This document shows positions 17,843-27,712 of a DNA stretch of 64,000 nucleotides, one piece after another. The DNA is from DASXZH01 sp036502005. Lineage in GTDB: Bacteria > Armatimonadota > Fimbriimonadia > Fimbriimonadales > Fimbriimonadaceae. The notes under the pieces were generated by a model. It saw only the letters and a program-made list of their open reading frames with translations. It made no database searches and was not told where the DNA came from. Location of the stretch: the NCBI GenBank assembly GCA_036502005.1, contig DASXZH010000003.1, positions 1 to 64,000 on the forward strand. The letters run 5' to 3'. The stretch's first letter is position 1. Each line of letters starts with the position of its first letter. The position numbers were made by a program, and so were the translations under genes.

Positions 17843-18352
17843 TCACTTAGGCGTATTCAACAGCTTCAACAACCGATCCAGATTTGAAATATCCGCCGAG
17901 AAAAAGAAGCTCTGCTTCTCAGCCTGAAAGACATACCGCTTCACCTTGCCGGTGATCGGCATGCCCGCTCGCAATAGCTTTACTTCGCTCAACCTAGCAT
18001 CGAATTTCTTGCGGCCAAACGAATTGATGAACCAAAGCCGGTCCGCATGGATCTCAATTCTCTCATTGCGTGACACCAACAAATCTCGCAAAGGCGCATA
18101 ACACGCAACCAACATAAAAATCGCCACAAACCCAAAAACGGGCACGTAGGCCGAGGAATGCGTGATAAATCCGCCCCTCCACTTGCTGAAGTATTGAAAA
18201 TAGACGACCACGCCCCCCGAAATCAGCGCAAACATCATTATCTGGGCGATCGCGTAGTTGCCATAAGGCAAGTGCCGATAGCTGAAAACCAGCGGTTCCG
18301 GTGCATGCTTTTGCGGTCTTTTCTTCGCGGCCTTTGCGGTCGAGGAGGGCAT
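17843..18352 (-). CDS. Hypothetical membrane protein (169 aa)
   Basis: Lys-rich N-terminus, then two membrane helices (AIAQIMMFALISGGVVVYFQY and a second near residues 68-85), followed by a soluble C-terminal half with a PH-like pattern (IEIHADRLWFINSFGRKKF...LSEVKLLRAG). Its ATG overlaps the deacetylase stop by one base (TAATG), so it is translated as the second gene of a two-gene operon. Function unknown. Confidence 0.7.
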   Translation of the reverse strand: MPSSTAKAAKKRPQKHAPEPLVFSYRHLPYGNYAIAQIMMFALISGGVVVYFQYFSKWRGGFITHSSAYVPVFGFVAIFMLVACYAPLRDLLVSRNERIEIHADRLWFINSFGRKKFDARLSEVKLLRAGMPITGKVKRYVFQAEKQSFFFSADISNLDRLLKLLNTPK

Positions 18353-19212
18353 TAACTAATATACGCAGATCGGTGGTGCTTTTCGCGCAGCGCAATCGTG
18401 TAAACGCCGCTCCAGACCATGCGCTGGAAGTCTTCCATGGTGCTCACGCCCCGCACCCTAACTCTCGGCAGCAGCAAGGGATCGTTTCCGGGTTCCACCG
18501 GACCGCCCCCTTTCTTCCAGCCGGAAAGGTAGCCGGCTGATCTTGTTCTTTCCACCACTAGGTCGTTCCATTCCCCGGAAGGGTAGGCGATGGAGCCGAT
18601 CTGCTGATTGAAATGGCTCTCCACTATTCGCTTCGATTCGCACAACTCGTAGTCGAGCCGCGGCCGGGGCAAGGTCGTAAGATCGAGGTGGCTAACCGTA
18701 TGGGAGCCGTAACCCACGCTCTGCGTGTGCATGGTGTCGATATCGGGCCAGGTTAAATGTTTGGGAGTTCCGATCGTGCTTGTGACCAGGAAAATAGTTG
18801 CACACGCGTTATATTTCTTAAGGATAGGGAAGGCCTTTTCGAAGTTGTCCTTGTATCCATCATCCATTGATATCGCCACCGCTTTCTCGGGCAAAGGAGA
18901 TCCGCTAAGGAGCGCATTTTGAACTTGGTCCACAGTCAAAAACGTAAACCCATTCGCCGCCAAATAACTCACTTGCTGCTCAAAATCTTGCGGCGAAACG
19001 GTTAAGTCTCGCAAAAGTTCATTACGTGATTCCTGGGGCGTTAGGTTATCGATTCGGTGATACATGAGCACCGGCACTGCATAGTGCTGCGTTAACACGG
19101 GAGCGCGTTTCACAACTTTGGGCGCTGGCGCCGGTCGGCTTCCAACAACCGTGACGTTGCTGCAGGAGACTACGGCGGGCAGAAACAGGGCCGTTAAGAG
19201 TAACCGTTTCAT
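18352..19212 (-). CDS. Polysaccharide deacetylase family lipoprotein
   Basis: A 286-residue carbohydrate esterase family 4 (NodB) protein. It starts with a lipoprotein signal (LPAVVSC). Motif 1 is AISMDDGYKDNF with the catalytic and metal Asp pair; motif 2 GSHTVSHLDL carries the two zinc-binding His; later IAYPSGEWND forms motif 3. Such enzymes remove acetyl groups from N-acetylglucosamine polymers (poly-GlcNAc, peptidoglycan or chitin-like). The lipid anchor places it at the envelope. Coupled to the downstream membrane protein gene. Confidence 0.9.
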   Translation of the reverse strand: MKRLLLTALFLPAVVSCSNVTVVGSRPAPAPKVVKRAPVLTQHYAVPVLMYHRIDNLTPQESRNELLRDLTVSPQDFEQQVSYLAANGFTFLTVDQVQNALLSGSPLPEKAVAISMDDGYKDNFEKAFPILKKYNACATIFLVTSTIGTPKHLTWPDIDTMHTQSVGYGSHTVSHLDLTTLPRPRLDYELCESKRIVESHFNQQIGSIAYPSGEWNDLVVERTRSAGYLSGWKKGGGPVEPGNDPLLLPRVRVRGVSTMEDFQRMVWSGVYTIALREKHHRSAYIS

Positions 19213-19308
19213 GTTTTCAGTGATTTTGACGTCCGGGCAACGGAGTTGTGCACAAACATATATAACTCCCGGCTCGAATCCAAAGGGATAGGTAAACTGG
19301 ACTCATCC

Positions 19309-22300
19309 ATGCGTCTTGCCGAATGGGCGCGCCGCCTCGCTGATTTCCAGCCCGCGCACACAATTTTAGAGTCTCTCGAAACCTCTTCGGAATGGCAATC
19401 AATTTGCTCCGAGGCTCGCCCAGTCCTGCTCGCAGCAGCCTTCAAAAAGAAGCCCCGCAAGATCATGGTGCTTACCAGCAGTTATGATCGCTGCCTAGCT
19501 TGGCAGGCCAAACTGGTCCTCTGCGGCGTGCCCGAATATGCCATCAAGCAGCTTTCCAGCGGCACATCGGCCCTTTTTGAAGACGCCGCGCCGGAGCACA
19601 TCGCCCTTTCCGAAAGAATAGGCGCTCTCAAAGCGTTGGTTAAAGAGCGAAGCGGCATCATTATCGCCACCGCCGGCGCAGCTCTTGAGCGCACCCTCCC
19701 TCGAGATATTTTAGAAGACGCCTTTATCGACCTCAAGCCAGGCGAAGAATCCGACCCGGAAAAGCTGATCCAGCAGTTGGTGAATCTCGGCTACGAACCG
19801 CAAGAACCGGTTCGCATTCCAGGCCAGTTCAGCCGCCGAGGCGGCATCATTGATATCTTCGCCAGCGGCCGTGATCTGCCGGTCCGAATCGAGCTCTTCG
19901 GCGATGAGATCGAGAGCATTCGCGAGTTCGATCCGAACACGCAACGTTCCGTTGGGAACGTGGAGGGACTCAGCCTCGCCCCATCTCGCGAGACCCTTTA
20001 CACGCTTGGTGGCTCGGATTATAAAGAATTTATTCTTGACTCCATGGAGCGTGAAGCGGCCGCCTTAGGCACCGAAGAATCGGAAAGGCTGGAAGAGTTG
20101 GTCGTTGCGGACGCTGAAGCGCTAGAGCAGAAAATCTATTTCGACCGGCTGGACCTTTACCGCCCCATTCTCCATCCCGATTCCGGCTGCGCCATCGACT
20201 TGCTTGAAGAAAACGCGCTTCTCATTCTAGATGAGCCGCTTGAGTTGGAAGGCATCGTCGCCCGCCACGAGGAAGAACTTTCTCAGTCGTTAAAAGCCCG
20301 CGCGGAGCGTGGCGAGATCCTCCACAGCACGGCAAATGATTTCATGCTCCCTCCCGAGCATTTGGCCAACCACCCCATCACCGTTACCATGAGCGCGATG
20401 AACGCGCTTCCGGATTGGATAAACCCAGGAAACCAAGTCGAAATTGGCGCCTCATCCCTTGATCCATACCGTGGCAGAAGCGACGCGTTTACCCACACCC
20501 TCAAGAATTGGGAGAAAGCCGGCTTCGCCGTAACGTTCGCAACCGACCAGCCGACCCGGGCAAAATCTGTCCTCTCCCAAGCCGAGATTTTCGCTTCCGA
20601 TGAATCGCCGTTCATCGGCGAAGACCCCAAAAAGCCTAAGGATGCCAAATCCGGCACCTACATGGTTACGGGCAACTTAGCGGGCGGCTTTGTCATGCCG
20701 GATATGAAGTTGGCTCTGGTAACGGACGCCGAGCTTTTCGGAGTTGGCAGGCTTCGCATGCCGCAAAAGCGCTTCATGGAAGGCGCACCAATCGCAACCG
20801 TTTTGGACCTAAAGCCGGGCGATTTCGTGGTGCACATCCACTTCGGAATCGGTATCTTCCGCGGCCTGGCAACGCGCGAAATCGAAGGCGTCAAGAAAGA
20901 GTTCTTATTCATCGAGTACGCGGCGCCAGACAAGCTTTTTGTCCCCACCGACCAACTCGACCGCATCCAGAAATATCTGAACCCCGGCGATACTCAGCCA
21001 AAGCTAAACCGACTTACGGGTGGCGAGTGGCAGCGAACCATCAGCAAGGCAAGGGAAGATGCCCGCGCTTTCGCAGCCGACTTGGTAAAGCTTTACGCCG
21101 AACGCAAAACCGTTCATCGGCGGCCGTTCGGTCCCGATAGCCCGTGGCAGGCGGAAATGGAAGCCACTTTCCCGTGGGTGGAAACCCCAAGCCAGATGAT
21201 GGCGATCAAAGACGCCAAGCGCGACCTCTTGCAGGATTTCCCGATGGACCGCCTGGTCTGCGGAGACGTAGGCTTCGGTAAAACCGAAGTGGCGATCCGA
21301 GCTGCATTTAAGGTGGCCCAAGCAGAGCGCCAAGTGGCTGTTCTCTGCCCAACTACCATTCTTTCAGAACAGCATTTCCGCAACTTTGAAGAGCGTTTAG
21401 GTTCCTTTCCGATTCGTTTGGCCCTGCTCAATCGATTCAAAACTCCCCAAGAAAAGCGCGATACGTTGAAGGCGGTTAAGGATGGAAAGGTCGACATCAT
21501 CCTCGGCACTCACGCGCTGTTGAGCAATGAAGTCGAGTTTAAAGATCTCGGTCTTGTTGTAGTCGACGAAGAGCAAAAGTTTGGCGTCAAGCAGAAAGAG
21601 CAGCTTAAGAAACTGAGAACGGCGGTGGATGTTTTAACCCTATCCGCTACGCCCATTCCACGAACGCTCAGCATGGCGCTTATGGACATTCGCCAGATGT
21701 CGCTGATTAACGACCCTCCTCCTGGCCGATTGCCCATCCGCACGTTTTTGAGGCCCTACAGCCAAGAAGTCGCCAGGGAAGCGATCTTACGGGAGCTAGC
21801 CCGGGGTGGGCAGATCTTCTATGTTTACAACCGCGTGGAAGGGATTATGCACATCGCCGAAAAGCTTCGGCGCTTGGTTCCCACCGCGCGAATCGGCGTC
21901 GGCCACGGCCAGATGACGGAGAAAGAACTAGAGCCCGTCATGATCGGCTTCATCAAAGGGGAAATCGATATTCTGCTTTCGACAACTATTATTGAAAACG
22001 GCATCGACATCCCCAACGCCAACACCCTCATCGTCGAAAACGCCGACCGTTTGGGTCTCGCTCAGCTTTACCAGCTAAGGGGCCGTGTTGGGCGATCGGA
22101 CCGCCAGGCTTATGCCTATTTGCTTTATCAAAGCGGCAAAGAGCTCACCCAAAACGCTTTAGCGCGCCTGCAGGCTTTGCAGGAGTTCAGCTCGCTCGGT
22201 TCCGGTTACAGCTTGGCCTTTAGAGACCTTCAGATCAGAGGTGCAGGCGAGCTGCTCGGCGCCAAACAGCATGGAGCCATGGCTGCAGTAGGTTATGAGC

Positions 22301-22866
22301 TGTTTACTCAGCTTATCAATGAGCAGGTTCAGTTGCTCAAGAATTCGGTAGACGGCAAGCTGCCCGCCGATGCCGGCGATTTGAAAGACCCGTTGGCTGC
22401 TCTCGCACCCTTGCCGACTTTGGAGTTGCCGGTGGTTGCACTAATTCCGGAAGCCTATATTCGAGATCAGGCCCAGCGGCTGTTCTTCTACCAACGCATG
22501 ATGTCGGCTAGGAATCAGGAGATCCTGCGCGAAGTAGCCACGGAAGTTGAAGATAGGTACGGCCACCCGCCTGTGCCTGTTAAGGCGGCGTTTGCGATTA
22601 TGGATGCGCGTATGCGCATGCGCGAAATCGGCATCGATAAGATCGATGGCAAGGGCGGCCGACTTTTAGTTTCGTTTGTGGATCGTATGTCCATCCCGCC
22701 GCGAGTGTTTAGTTTGCTTAGCCACCGAAATCGCGAGTGTTATCTCACGAAAGAAGCCTTCGTTTGGCCTTTCTCCGCCGATGCCTTGAAGGCTACGGAG
22801 AGGATGCTGGACAGCTTCGAGAAGGCTATCAAAGAAGTTGAGGCGGATCGAGCAGCGCTAGCTTAA
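19309..22866 (+). CDS. mfd: Transcription-repair coupling factor
   Basis: An 1185-residue Mfd. The N-terminal UvrB-like region includes QFSRRGGIIDIFASG and the UvrA-binding folds; the RNA polymerase interaction domain begins LKPGDFVVHIHFGIGIFRGL; the RecG-like SF2 motor has Walker A GDVGFGKTEVA, DEEQ box VVDEEQKFGV, TLSATPIPRTL and QLRGRVGRSDRQAYAYLLY; a C-terminal TRCF domain follows. It displaces RNA polymerase stalled at lesions and recruits UvrA. Met22 of the longer frame (ATG 19309, MRLAEWARRLADF) is preferred as start, since the first 21 codons lie in the divergent promoter region. Confidence 0.96.
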   Translation: MRLAEWARRLADFQPAHTILESLETSSEWQSICSEARPVLLAAAFKKKPRKIMVLTSSYDRCLAWQAKLVLCGVPEYAIKQLSSGTSALFEDAAPEHIALSERIGALKALVKERSGIIIATAGAALERTLPRDILEDAFIDLKPGEESDPEKLIQQLVNLGYEPQEPVRIPGQFSRRGGIIDIFASGRDLPVRIELFGDEIESIREFDPNTQRSVGNVEGLSLAPSRETLYTLGGSDYKEFILDSMEREAAALGTEESERLEELVVADAEALEQKIYFDRLDLYRPILHPDSGCAIDLLEENALLILDEPLELEGIVARHEEELSQSLKARAERGEILHSTANDFMLPPEHLANHPITVTMSAMNALPDWINPGNQVEIGASSLDPYRGRSDAFTHTLKNWEKAGFAVTFATDQPTRAKSVLSQAEIFASDESPFIGEDPKKPKDAKSGTYMVTGNLAGGFVMPDMKLALVTDAELFGVGRLRMPQKRFMEGAPIATVLDLKPGDFVVHIHFGIGIFRGLATREIEGVKKEFLFIEYAAPDKLFVPTDQLDRIQKYLNPGDTQPKLNRLTGGEWQRTISKAREDARAFAADLVKLYAERKTVHRRPFGPDSPWQAEMEATFPWVETPSQMMAIKDAKRDLLQDFPMDRLVCGDVGFGKTEVAIRAAFKVAQAERQVAVLCPTTILSEQHFRNFEERLGSFPIRLALLNRFKTPQEKRDTLKAVKDGKVDIILGTHALLSNEVEFKDLGLVVVDEEQKFGVKQKEQLKKLRTAVDVLTLSATPIPRTLSMALMDIRQMSLINDPPPGRLPIRTFLRPYSQEVAREAILRELARGGQIFYVYNRVEGIMHIAEKLRRLVPTARIGVGHGQMTEKELEPVMIGFIKGEIDILLSTTIIENGIDIPNANTLIVENADRLGLAQLYQLRGRVGRSDRQAYAYLLYQSGKELTQNALARLQALQEFSSLGSGYSLAFRDLQIRGAGELLGAKQHGAMAAVGYELFTQLINEQVQLLKNSVDGKLPADAGDLKDPLAALAPLPTLELPVVALIPEAYIRDQAQRLFFYQRMMSARNQEILREVATEVEDRYGHPPVPVKAAFAIMDARMRMREIGIDKIDGKGGRLLVSFVDRMSIPPRVFSLLSHRNRECYLTKEAFVWPFSADALKATERMLDSFEKAIKEVEADRAALA

Positions 22867-22872
22867 TCTGTC

Positions 22873-23268
22873 ATGCCCACCTACAATTCGCCCGCCATCA
22901 ACCTCTATTCCCGTGATTTGGTACGGGCGTTGGCCCTCTATAAAGACCTCGGCTTTGTAGAAACCTTCCGCACGCCAAAAACCGGCGATCCCATCCACGT
23001 CGAACTCAAGCTAGATGGCTTCACCCTCGGAATCGCCACTATAGAGGCGGCCCAGGAGATGCACGGCCTAAAGCCCGAACTTGGCGGCCGTGGAATCGAG
23101 ATCGTTCTCTGGACTACGGACACCGATGCTGCGGTCAGCGAACTCGAAGGTAAGGGCGTTACTGTCCTTTCTGCCCCGCATGACTTCCTCGATGGCAAAC
23201 TCCGCTCGGCATGGATTCAAGATCCCGATGGCAACCCAATCCAAATCGTGCAGAAACGCACTCCATAG
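22873..23268 (+). CDS. VOC-family (glyoxalase/bleomycin-resistance-like) protein
   Basis: A 131-residue single vicinal-oxygen-chelate domain pair: INLYSRDLVRALALYKDLGF at the start, and AWIQDPDGNPIQIVQ at the end, the classic VOC closing motif with a metal-binding acidic position. The substrate cannot be told from sequence. It starts 6 bp after mfd, so probably the same transcript. Confidence 0.88.
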   Translation: MPTYNSPAINLYSRDLVRALALYKDLGFVETFRTPKTGDPIHVELKLDGFTLGIATIEAAQEMHGLKPELGGRGIEIVLWTTDTDAAVSELEGKGVTVLSAPHDFLDGKLRSAWIQDPDGNPIQIVQKRTP

Positions 23269-23398
23269 CTTCTCGAACGAACCCCGCGCTCTCCGCTTCT
23301 TCGCGTCCCCCGCGAGAAACTCCCCCTGTGCGCAACCTCGACCAAGCTTCCGAATCCATAGCGTCGCTAACAGAGCAGTTGTGCCAAAGTAAAACTTG

Positions 23399-24277
23399 AT
23401 GAGTAAAGGAGAGCCCACCTTCGATCTGCCCGCAGTCAAGAAACGACTCGAAATAAAAGACACAAAACCCGACCTAGAAGGCCTCCAATCCGTTTACAAG
23501 GCTTGGTGCCTCAACGTCCCTTTCGACAATCTGTTCAAAACCAACGCTCTGTTCAGAAACCCTAACCAGATCACGCCATACGTGGAGGAAATGCAGTTCT
23601 TCGAGAACTACCTCACTCATGGTATTACTGGCACCTGCTGGCCCCACGGGAACGCCATTTTCTCTCTTCTAGAAGCTCTCGACTTCAACGTAACGCGGGG
23701 GACCGCCTCCATGTTTGAATTGGGTCCGGCCAACCACGCCACCACTCTCGCCCATTTCGAGGACGGCTCAACTTGGATCGTGGACAACGCTTTTCTTACG
23801 ATGGCGCCGGTAAGAATCGACCCCCAGGCCCTTTCCCTGAATCAAGTAGGACTGCATTACTCCGAAGCCGAGCTTGATGGCGAAACCATTTATATTCACG
23901 GCACAAACCCTCCCATGTCGCACATCTTTTTTCGCCTTCTAGATCGCGATGTATCCGCCGAAACCTACGCCGAAAGATGGCAAACCATGAGCGGGGAAGG
24001 GCCGTTTAATAGCGGCCTCAGCGTTCGCCGTAACTTTGAAGATTCGATCATCACCATGCGTGGTTGCAGTCTCTTTAAGTTCGATGAGAAAGGGTTGACT
24101 CACGAAACTCTAGATGCGGATAGCATCAAGCATCATCTTCAGAATACGATGGGCATTAGCCGCCAATTTGTAGATATTTGGTGCGCCTCCGGCGCTTTGG
24201 AAGCAAGCCTCAAACCCTCCGGCCCACCTCCTGAACTCCCTGTGCGAATCCCGCCAAGCAAACGGACCAAATCTTAG
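23399..24277 (+). CDS. Arylamine N-acetyltransferase-like protein
   Basis: A 292-residue protein with the NAT triad arrangement: Cys80 in ITGTCWPHGNA, His113 in PANHATTLAHF and Asp129 in STWIVDNAF, and a VPFDNLF near the N-terminus as in NATs. NATs use acetyl-CoA or related thioesters to acylate amines; divergent members act in natural-product synthesis. The flanks of the Cys (CWPHGN rather than CFELN) are divergent, so the acyl substrate may differ. ATG 23399 overlaps an upstream TTG at 23396; either could start. Confidence 0.75.
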   Translation: MSKGEPTFDLPAVKKRLEIKDTKPDLEGLQSVYKAWCLNVPFDNLFKTNALFRNPNQITPYVEEMQFFENYLTHGITGTCWPHGNAIFSLLEALDFNVTRGTASMFELGPANHATTLAHFEDGSTWIVDNAFLTMAPVRIDPQALSLNQVGLHYSEAELDGETIYIHGTNPPMSHIFFRLLDRDVSAETYAERWQTMSGEGPFNSGLSVRRNFEDSIITMRGCSLFKFDEKGLTHETLDADSIKHHLQNTMGISRQFVDIWCASGALEASLKPSGPPPELPVRIPPSKRTKS

Positions 24278-24347
24278 CGTTTCTTAGGCTATTCTCTAGG
24301 ATAGGAATTGGCGGCCGCCATAGGCCGCACGGGGAGAACACTTAACC

Positions 24348-25784
24348 TTGATTTATGCCTACGCACTTGCCATAGCCCTCAGCGGATCACCTAAAGTCCA
24401 AGATTCCGCTCCCTTTTTAAGCCCCATGTTTGGCAGCCACATGGTGCTCCAAAGAGACAGAGCCAACAATTTTTGGGGATGGGCGCCCACAGACCAAAAA
24501 ATAACCGTCAAAATAGCCAACCACACCTGGAGCACCACCGCGAAAGATGGCCGCTGGGACGTAAAATTTAACCCCCCTCCCGTGGGTGGCCCCTATACGG
24601 TTGAAATCGATGGCCCCAGCCATGTAGAACTTGACGATGTTCTTGTTGGCGATGTTTGGATCTGCTCCGGGCAATCGAACATGGAATTCGGGGTGGGAAA
24701 TCTTGCCAACCCAAAAGAGGAAATCAGCGCCGCTGATCACCCAACCATGCGTCTCTTCGTGGTGAAAGACACCGCTTCCGTGGCTCCGCTCACAACGGTT
24801 ACAGGCACTTGGAACGTCTGCAGCCCAGACACGATTACGCAGGGCATGTGGAATGGCTTCTCCGCAGTCGGCTACTTCTTTGGCCGCGAATTGAATGAGA
24901 AGCTGAAAATTCCTATCGGCCTGATTCAGACGAGTTGGGGCGGAACGCCTGCTGAAGCTTGGACAAGCGAGCAGAGCCTCCGGCCTCTCAACGATTTCGA
25001 TAAGACCTTAGATCTCATCGACGCTCAGGCGACGGCAAAAGCCCCCGTAGACGACAAGTTGATTCACAATCAGAACGCGCCAAGCGAGCTCTACAATGGG
25101 ATGATTGCCCCTGTCGCTCCGATCGCAATTAAAGGCGCGATTTGGTATCAAGGAGAATCCAATGTCGGTCGGGCCGCCCAATACCAACGACTCCTACCAA
25201 CGATGATCGACGACTGGCGGAAAACTTGGCGTGAAGGCAACTTTCCGTTTATGATTGTGCAGATTGCCAATTTCTCCACCCGCCATCCGGATCCGGTCGA
25301 TGATCCTTGGGCCGATCTGCGTGAGTCGCAAGCCCTAACTGTTCAGCGGGAGAAAAACACGGGACTCGCCGTCACCATCGATATCGGTGAAGAGAAAGAT
25401 ATTCATCCCAAAAACAAAGTTGATGTTGGCCGACGCCTCGCTTTAGCGGCACTTCACGTTGCGTATAAAGAAAATGTCGTTTATTCCGGACCGGTTTACC
25501 GCTCTGAAAAGCAGGATAACGGCCAACTTGTTATCTCCTTTAACCACACGGAGGGCGGCTTAAAAGCTACCGATCTGACAGATAACTTCCAAATCGCAGG
25601 AGACGACCACAAGTATTACTGGGCGGATGCGAAGATAGTGGGCAATACCGTTGTTCTTTCCTCGCCGAGCGTGCCCCATCCCACAGATGCGCGTTACGCT
25701 TGGGATGCAAACCCTTTAGCGGGGCTCTATAACGGTGCAAACTTGCCGGCTGTCCCATTTAGAACGGAGCCGCCTCCTCACTAA
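24348..25784 (+). CDS. Sialate O-acetylesterase-like SGNH protein
   Basis: A 478-residue secreted esterase. The N-terminal beta domain has FLSPMFGSHMVLQRD and the SASA/SGNH core has the nucleophile block WICSGQSNMEF, the oxyanion WYQGESN and the C-terminal DIHPKNK with catalytic Asp-His. Such enzymes remove O-acetyl groups from sialic acids or acetylated plant polysaccharides. Start is TTG 24348 with a short hydrophobic N-terminus (IYAYALAIALSGS). It is in line with nearby glycan-active genes (GH31, deacetylase). Confidence 0.9.
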   Translation: MIYAYALAIALSGSPKVQDSAPFLSPMFGSHMVLQRDRANNFWGWAPTDQKITVKIANHTWSTTAKDGRWDVKFNPPPVGGPYTVEIDGPSHVELDDVLVGDVWICSGQSNMEFGVGNLANPKEEISAADHPTMRLFVVKDTASVAPLTTVTGTWNVCSPDTITQGMWNGFSAVGYFFGRELNEKLKIPIGLIQTSWGGTPAEAWTSEQSLRPLNDFDKTLDLIDAQATAKAPVDDKLIHNQNAPSELYNGMIAPVAPIAIKGAIWYQGESNVGRAAQYQRLLPTMIDDWRKTWREGNFPFMIVQIANFSTRHPDPVDDPWADLRESQALTVQREKNTGLAVTIDIGEEKDIHPKNKVDVGRRLALAALHVAYKENVVYSGPVYRSEKQDNGQLVISFNHTEGGLKATDLTDNFQIAGDDHKYYWADAKIVGNTVVLSSPSVPHPTDARYAWDANPLAGLYNGANLPAVPFRTEPPPH

Positions 25785-25816
25785 TCTATCGCCGCCGCCT
25801 TAAGGAACTAATTGCC

Positions 25817-26674
25817 ATGAAGATACCAAGCCCAATCCTTGTCGCCGTTCTAGCTGCAAGTCTGGGGAGTGCTTTGTTCCCGACGATGAGTCGCGCAGCA
25901 GAACGTGCCCCGGCAACGAAGCTCGAATGGGCGCTACCAATCGGCTGGAAGCATAGCTATCACGTACATGCCGCCTGGACCTCCTCTCCCAATGGCGGAG
26001 GAGAGGATGGCATGTCTTGTGACTTGGTCGCGAAAATCAGTCTGGAACCGGCGGGCTATGCCTTCGCCAAAAATCTGGTTGTCTGGGTAACTCAGTTCAA
26101 GGGCAGGGATCTGACTACTCACGAAAGCAAGCACCTGAAGGAAATTGCTTCATCGGTAGATACGCTTAAAATGAGACGCGGCTTACCCTCTCTTGGCGGT
26201 TGGACGCTAATGACCCCCAATAGCGGCGGCTGGGCAGGCATGCTGGCCCTAGAAAGCCTTGGTTTGACCGGAATCGGGTTTCTTGATTTGAACTATGCAG
26301 GATCGCAATTAAAGGTAGGCGCAGGTTGGACTCAGATATTTGATAAGGGCGAATCGGATATGCAGTCGGGCAACGGTGGTAGTCGCAACACGAGATGCAT
26401 TTACACAATTAAGAGAATTGACCGCGCTCATGGCATCGCTGAACTGGCCTTCCAGTCATACTGGCGCGTCCCCACCTCGATACCGAATCTCAAAACTCTA
26501 AAAATCACTGAGGGATCGGCATTCACCAAGGAGAGCGGTAGCTGGATAATAAGACTGCAAGATGGCTCACCGGTCAGCTACAACTCGGTGGCCATTACCG
26601 AGACGCGCTCAGCCGACAACAAGCTCCTGGAAAGAGACAAGATGACGGCAGAGGCGAACGTCTTCGAACGCTAA
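25817..26674 (+). CDS. Hypothetical secreted protein (285 aa)
   Basis: Signal peptide MKIPSPILVAVLAASLGSALFPTMSRAAE, then about 255 residues rich in beta pattern. No family recognised. It follows the esterase gene by 32 bp and may share its transcript; the 3' end overlaps a convergent small gene by 4 bp. Confidence 0.65.
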   Translation: MKIPSPILVAVLAASLGSALFPTMSRAAERAPATKLEWALPIGWKHSYHVHAAWTSSPNGGGEDGMSCDLVAKISLEPAGYAFAKNLVVWVTQFKGRDLTTHESKHLKEIASSVDTLKMRRGLPSLGGWTLMTPNSGGWAGMLALESLGLTGIGFLDLNYAGSQLKVGAGWTQIFDKGESDMQSGNGGSRNTRCIYTIKRIDRAHGIAELAFQSYWRVPTSIPNLKTLKITEGSAFTKESGSWIIRLQDGSPVSYNSVAITETRSADNKLLERDKMTAEANVFER

Positions 26675-26922
26675 GTTAACGGGTTGATCCTGATTGTTAA
26701 CCCTTTTTGGACATGGATTCGAGCAGGAAGTTTTTTTATCTCTTTGCGATGACCGTCAGCAGTTATCTCGAAAAGTATTCCATTTGATGCGATGAGCACT
26801 GACAGCCCTGAGTTTATTGCTTCATTGTAAGCCAACCCTACAGCCTCAGCCGCCCGGTCTGGTATCGCTGCCTCCATTTTTTCAATTTCTTTACTGGAAT
26901 AGGCCATACGTCTATCGAACAT
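26671..26922 (-). CDS. Small hypothetical protein (83 aa)
   Basis: Contains EAVGLAYNEAINSGLSVLIASNGILFEITADGHRKEI, a pattern shared by small stand-alone proteins of unknown function in several phyla (A..G.SV....G.I.E...DG...I). ATG 26922 has GAGAAG upstream. No partner gene is adjacent on the same strand. Confidence 0.55.
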   Translation of the reverse strand: MFDRRMAYSSKEIEKMEAAIPDRAAEAVGLAYNEAINSGLSVLIASNGILFEITADGHRKEIKKLPARIHVQKGLTIRINPLT

Positions 26923-27006
26923 CAATGTCTTCTCTCGGAATACTGCCTCCGAACCGCTGGCGACAAACTAAGGTCAGTCTCAGCTTCTAACTGCACAATA
27001 TTTATT

Positions 27007-27576
27007 ATGCGACCCATTCGCAGCTTTGTTTTGGTTCTCGCACTGTGCTTTGCAAGCGGTTTGGGCGTAATCAGCCAGGGGGCTTCATACCAAGATCAAG
27101 ACGCTCTTGAGAAGGGGAAGGTTGTGTCCCTACCCGGTAAGAAAGTGTATGTAGGGCCAGAGTTCTCGATTAACGTGCCGCCTGGCTGGCACGTTCAGGA
27201 CTATTTTTTTTCAGGTAGAGCCTGGGGGCTTCCCCTACTTTACTTGGGGTCTGCTAACAGCTACATGTTTATCGCGCGAATTAACCTCGGCCACCAGGTC
27301 ACAACACAGGAGCGGTCAAAGTGGGAATTCAGGATGATGAGGAGTCACTACAAGCACTACCCACGAAAGAACGTCCAATACGGACATCTGTTTTCAGCGA
27401 GCGGCCTTATTGGGTTTGTGAGTACGCGTGTCGGTAAAAGCGGTTGGAGCCTTACAGAGGGCATGTTCATCGACGGTAAGAGGATGTACGACTTCAGTTT
27501 CGGTCTAAACGAGAGCTCGAAGACTTTCTTGGATATCCTAGCCACATTCCAAGTTGGAAATTATTATCGGCTGTGA
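27007..27576 (+). CDS. Hypothetical secreted protein, PsbP/Mog1-like pattern
   Basis: 189 residues with signal peptide MRPIRSFVLVLALCFASGLG. The mature part starts with EFSINVPPGWHVQDY, a beginning seen in small beta-sandwich proteins of the PsbP/DUF1795 type, and is loosely similar in layout to the protein at 46177. Function unknown. Confidence 0.65.
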   Translation: MRPIRSFVLVLALCFASGLGVISQGASYQDQDALEKGKVVSLPGKKVYVGPEFSINVPPGWHVQDYFFSGRAWGLPLLYLGSANSYMFIARINLGHQVTTQERSKWEFRMMRSHYKHYPRKNVQYGHLFSASGLIGFVSTRVGKSGWSLTEGMFIDGKRMYDFSFGLNESSKTFLDILATFQVGNYYRL

Positions 27577-27712
27577 AAGTGCTAAGCAATGACGATTCCT
27601 GCGAAGCCTGAAATTCGATAATCAGCAGTAGTGTTTTCCGAAAGTCTACAAGGACGAGATTAAAATAAGGCAGCAACTAACTTGCATCAATGAATGAGGC
27701 CGCCTTTGCTTC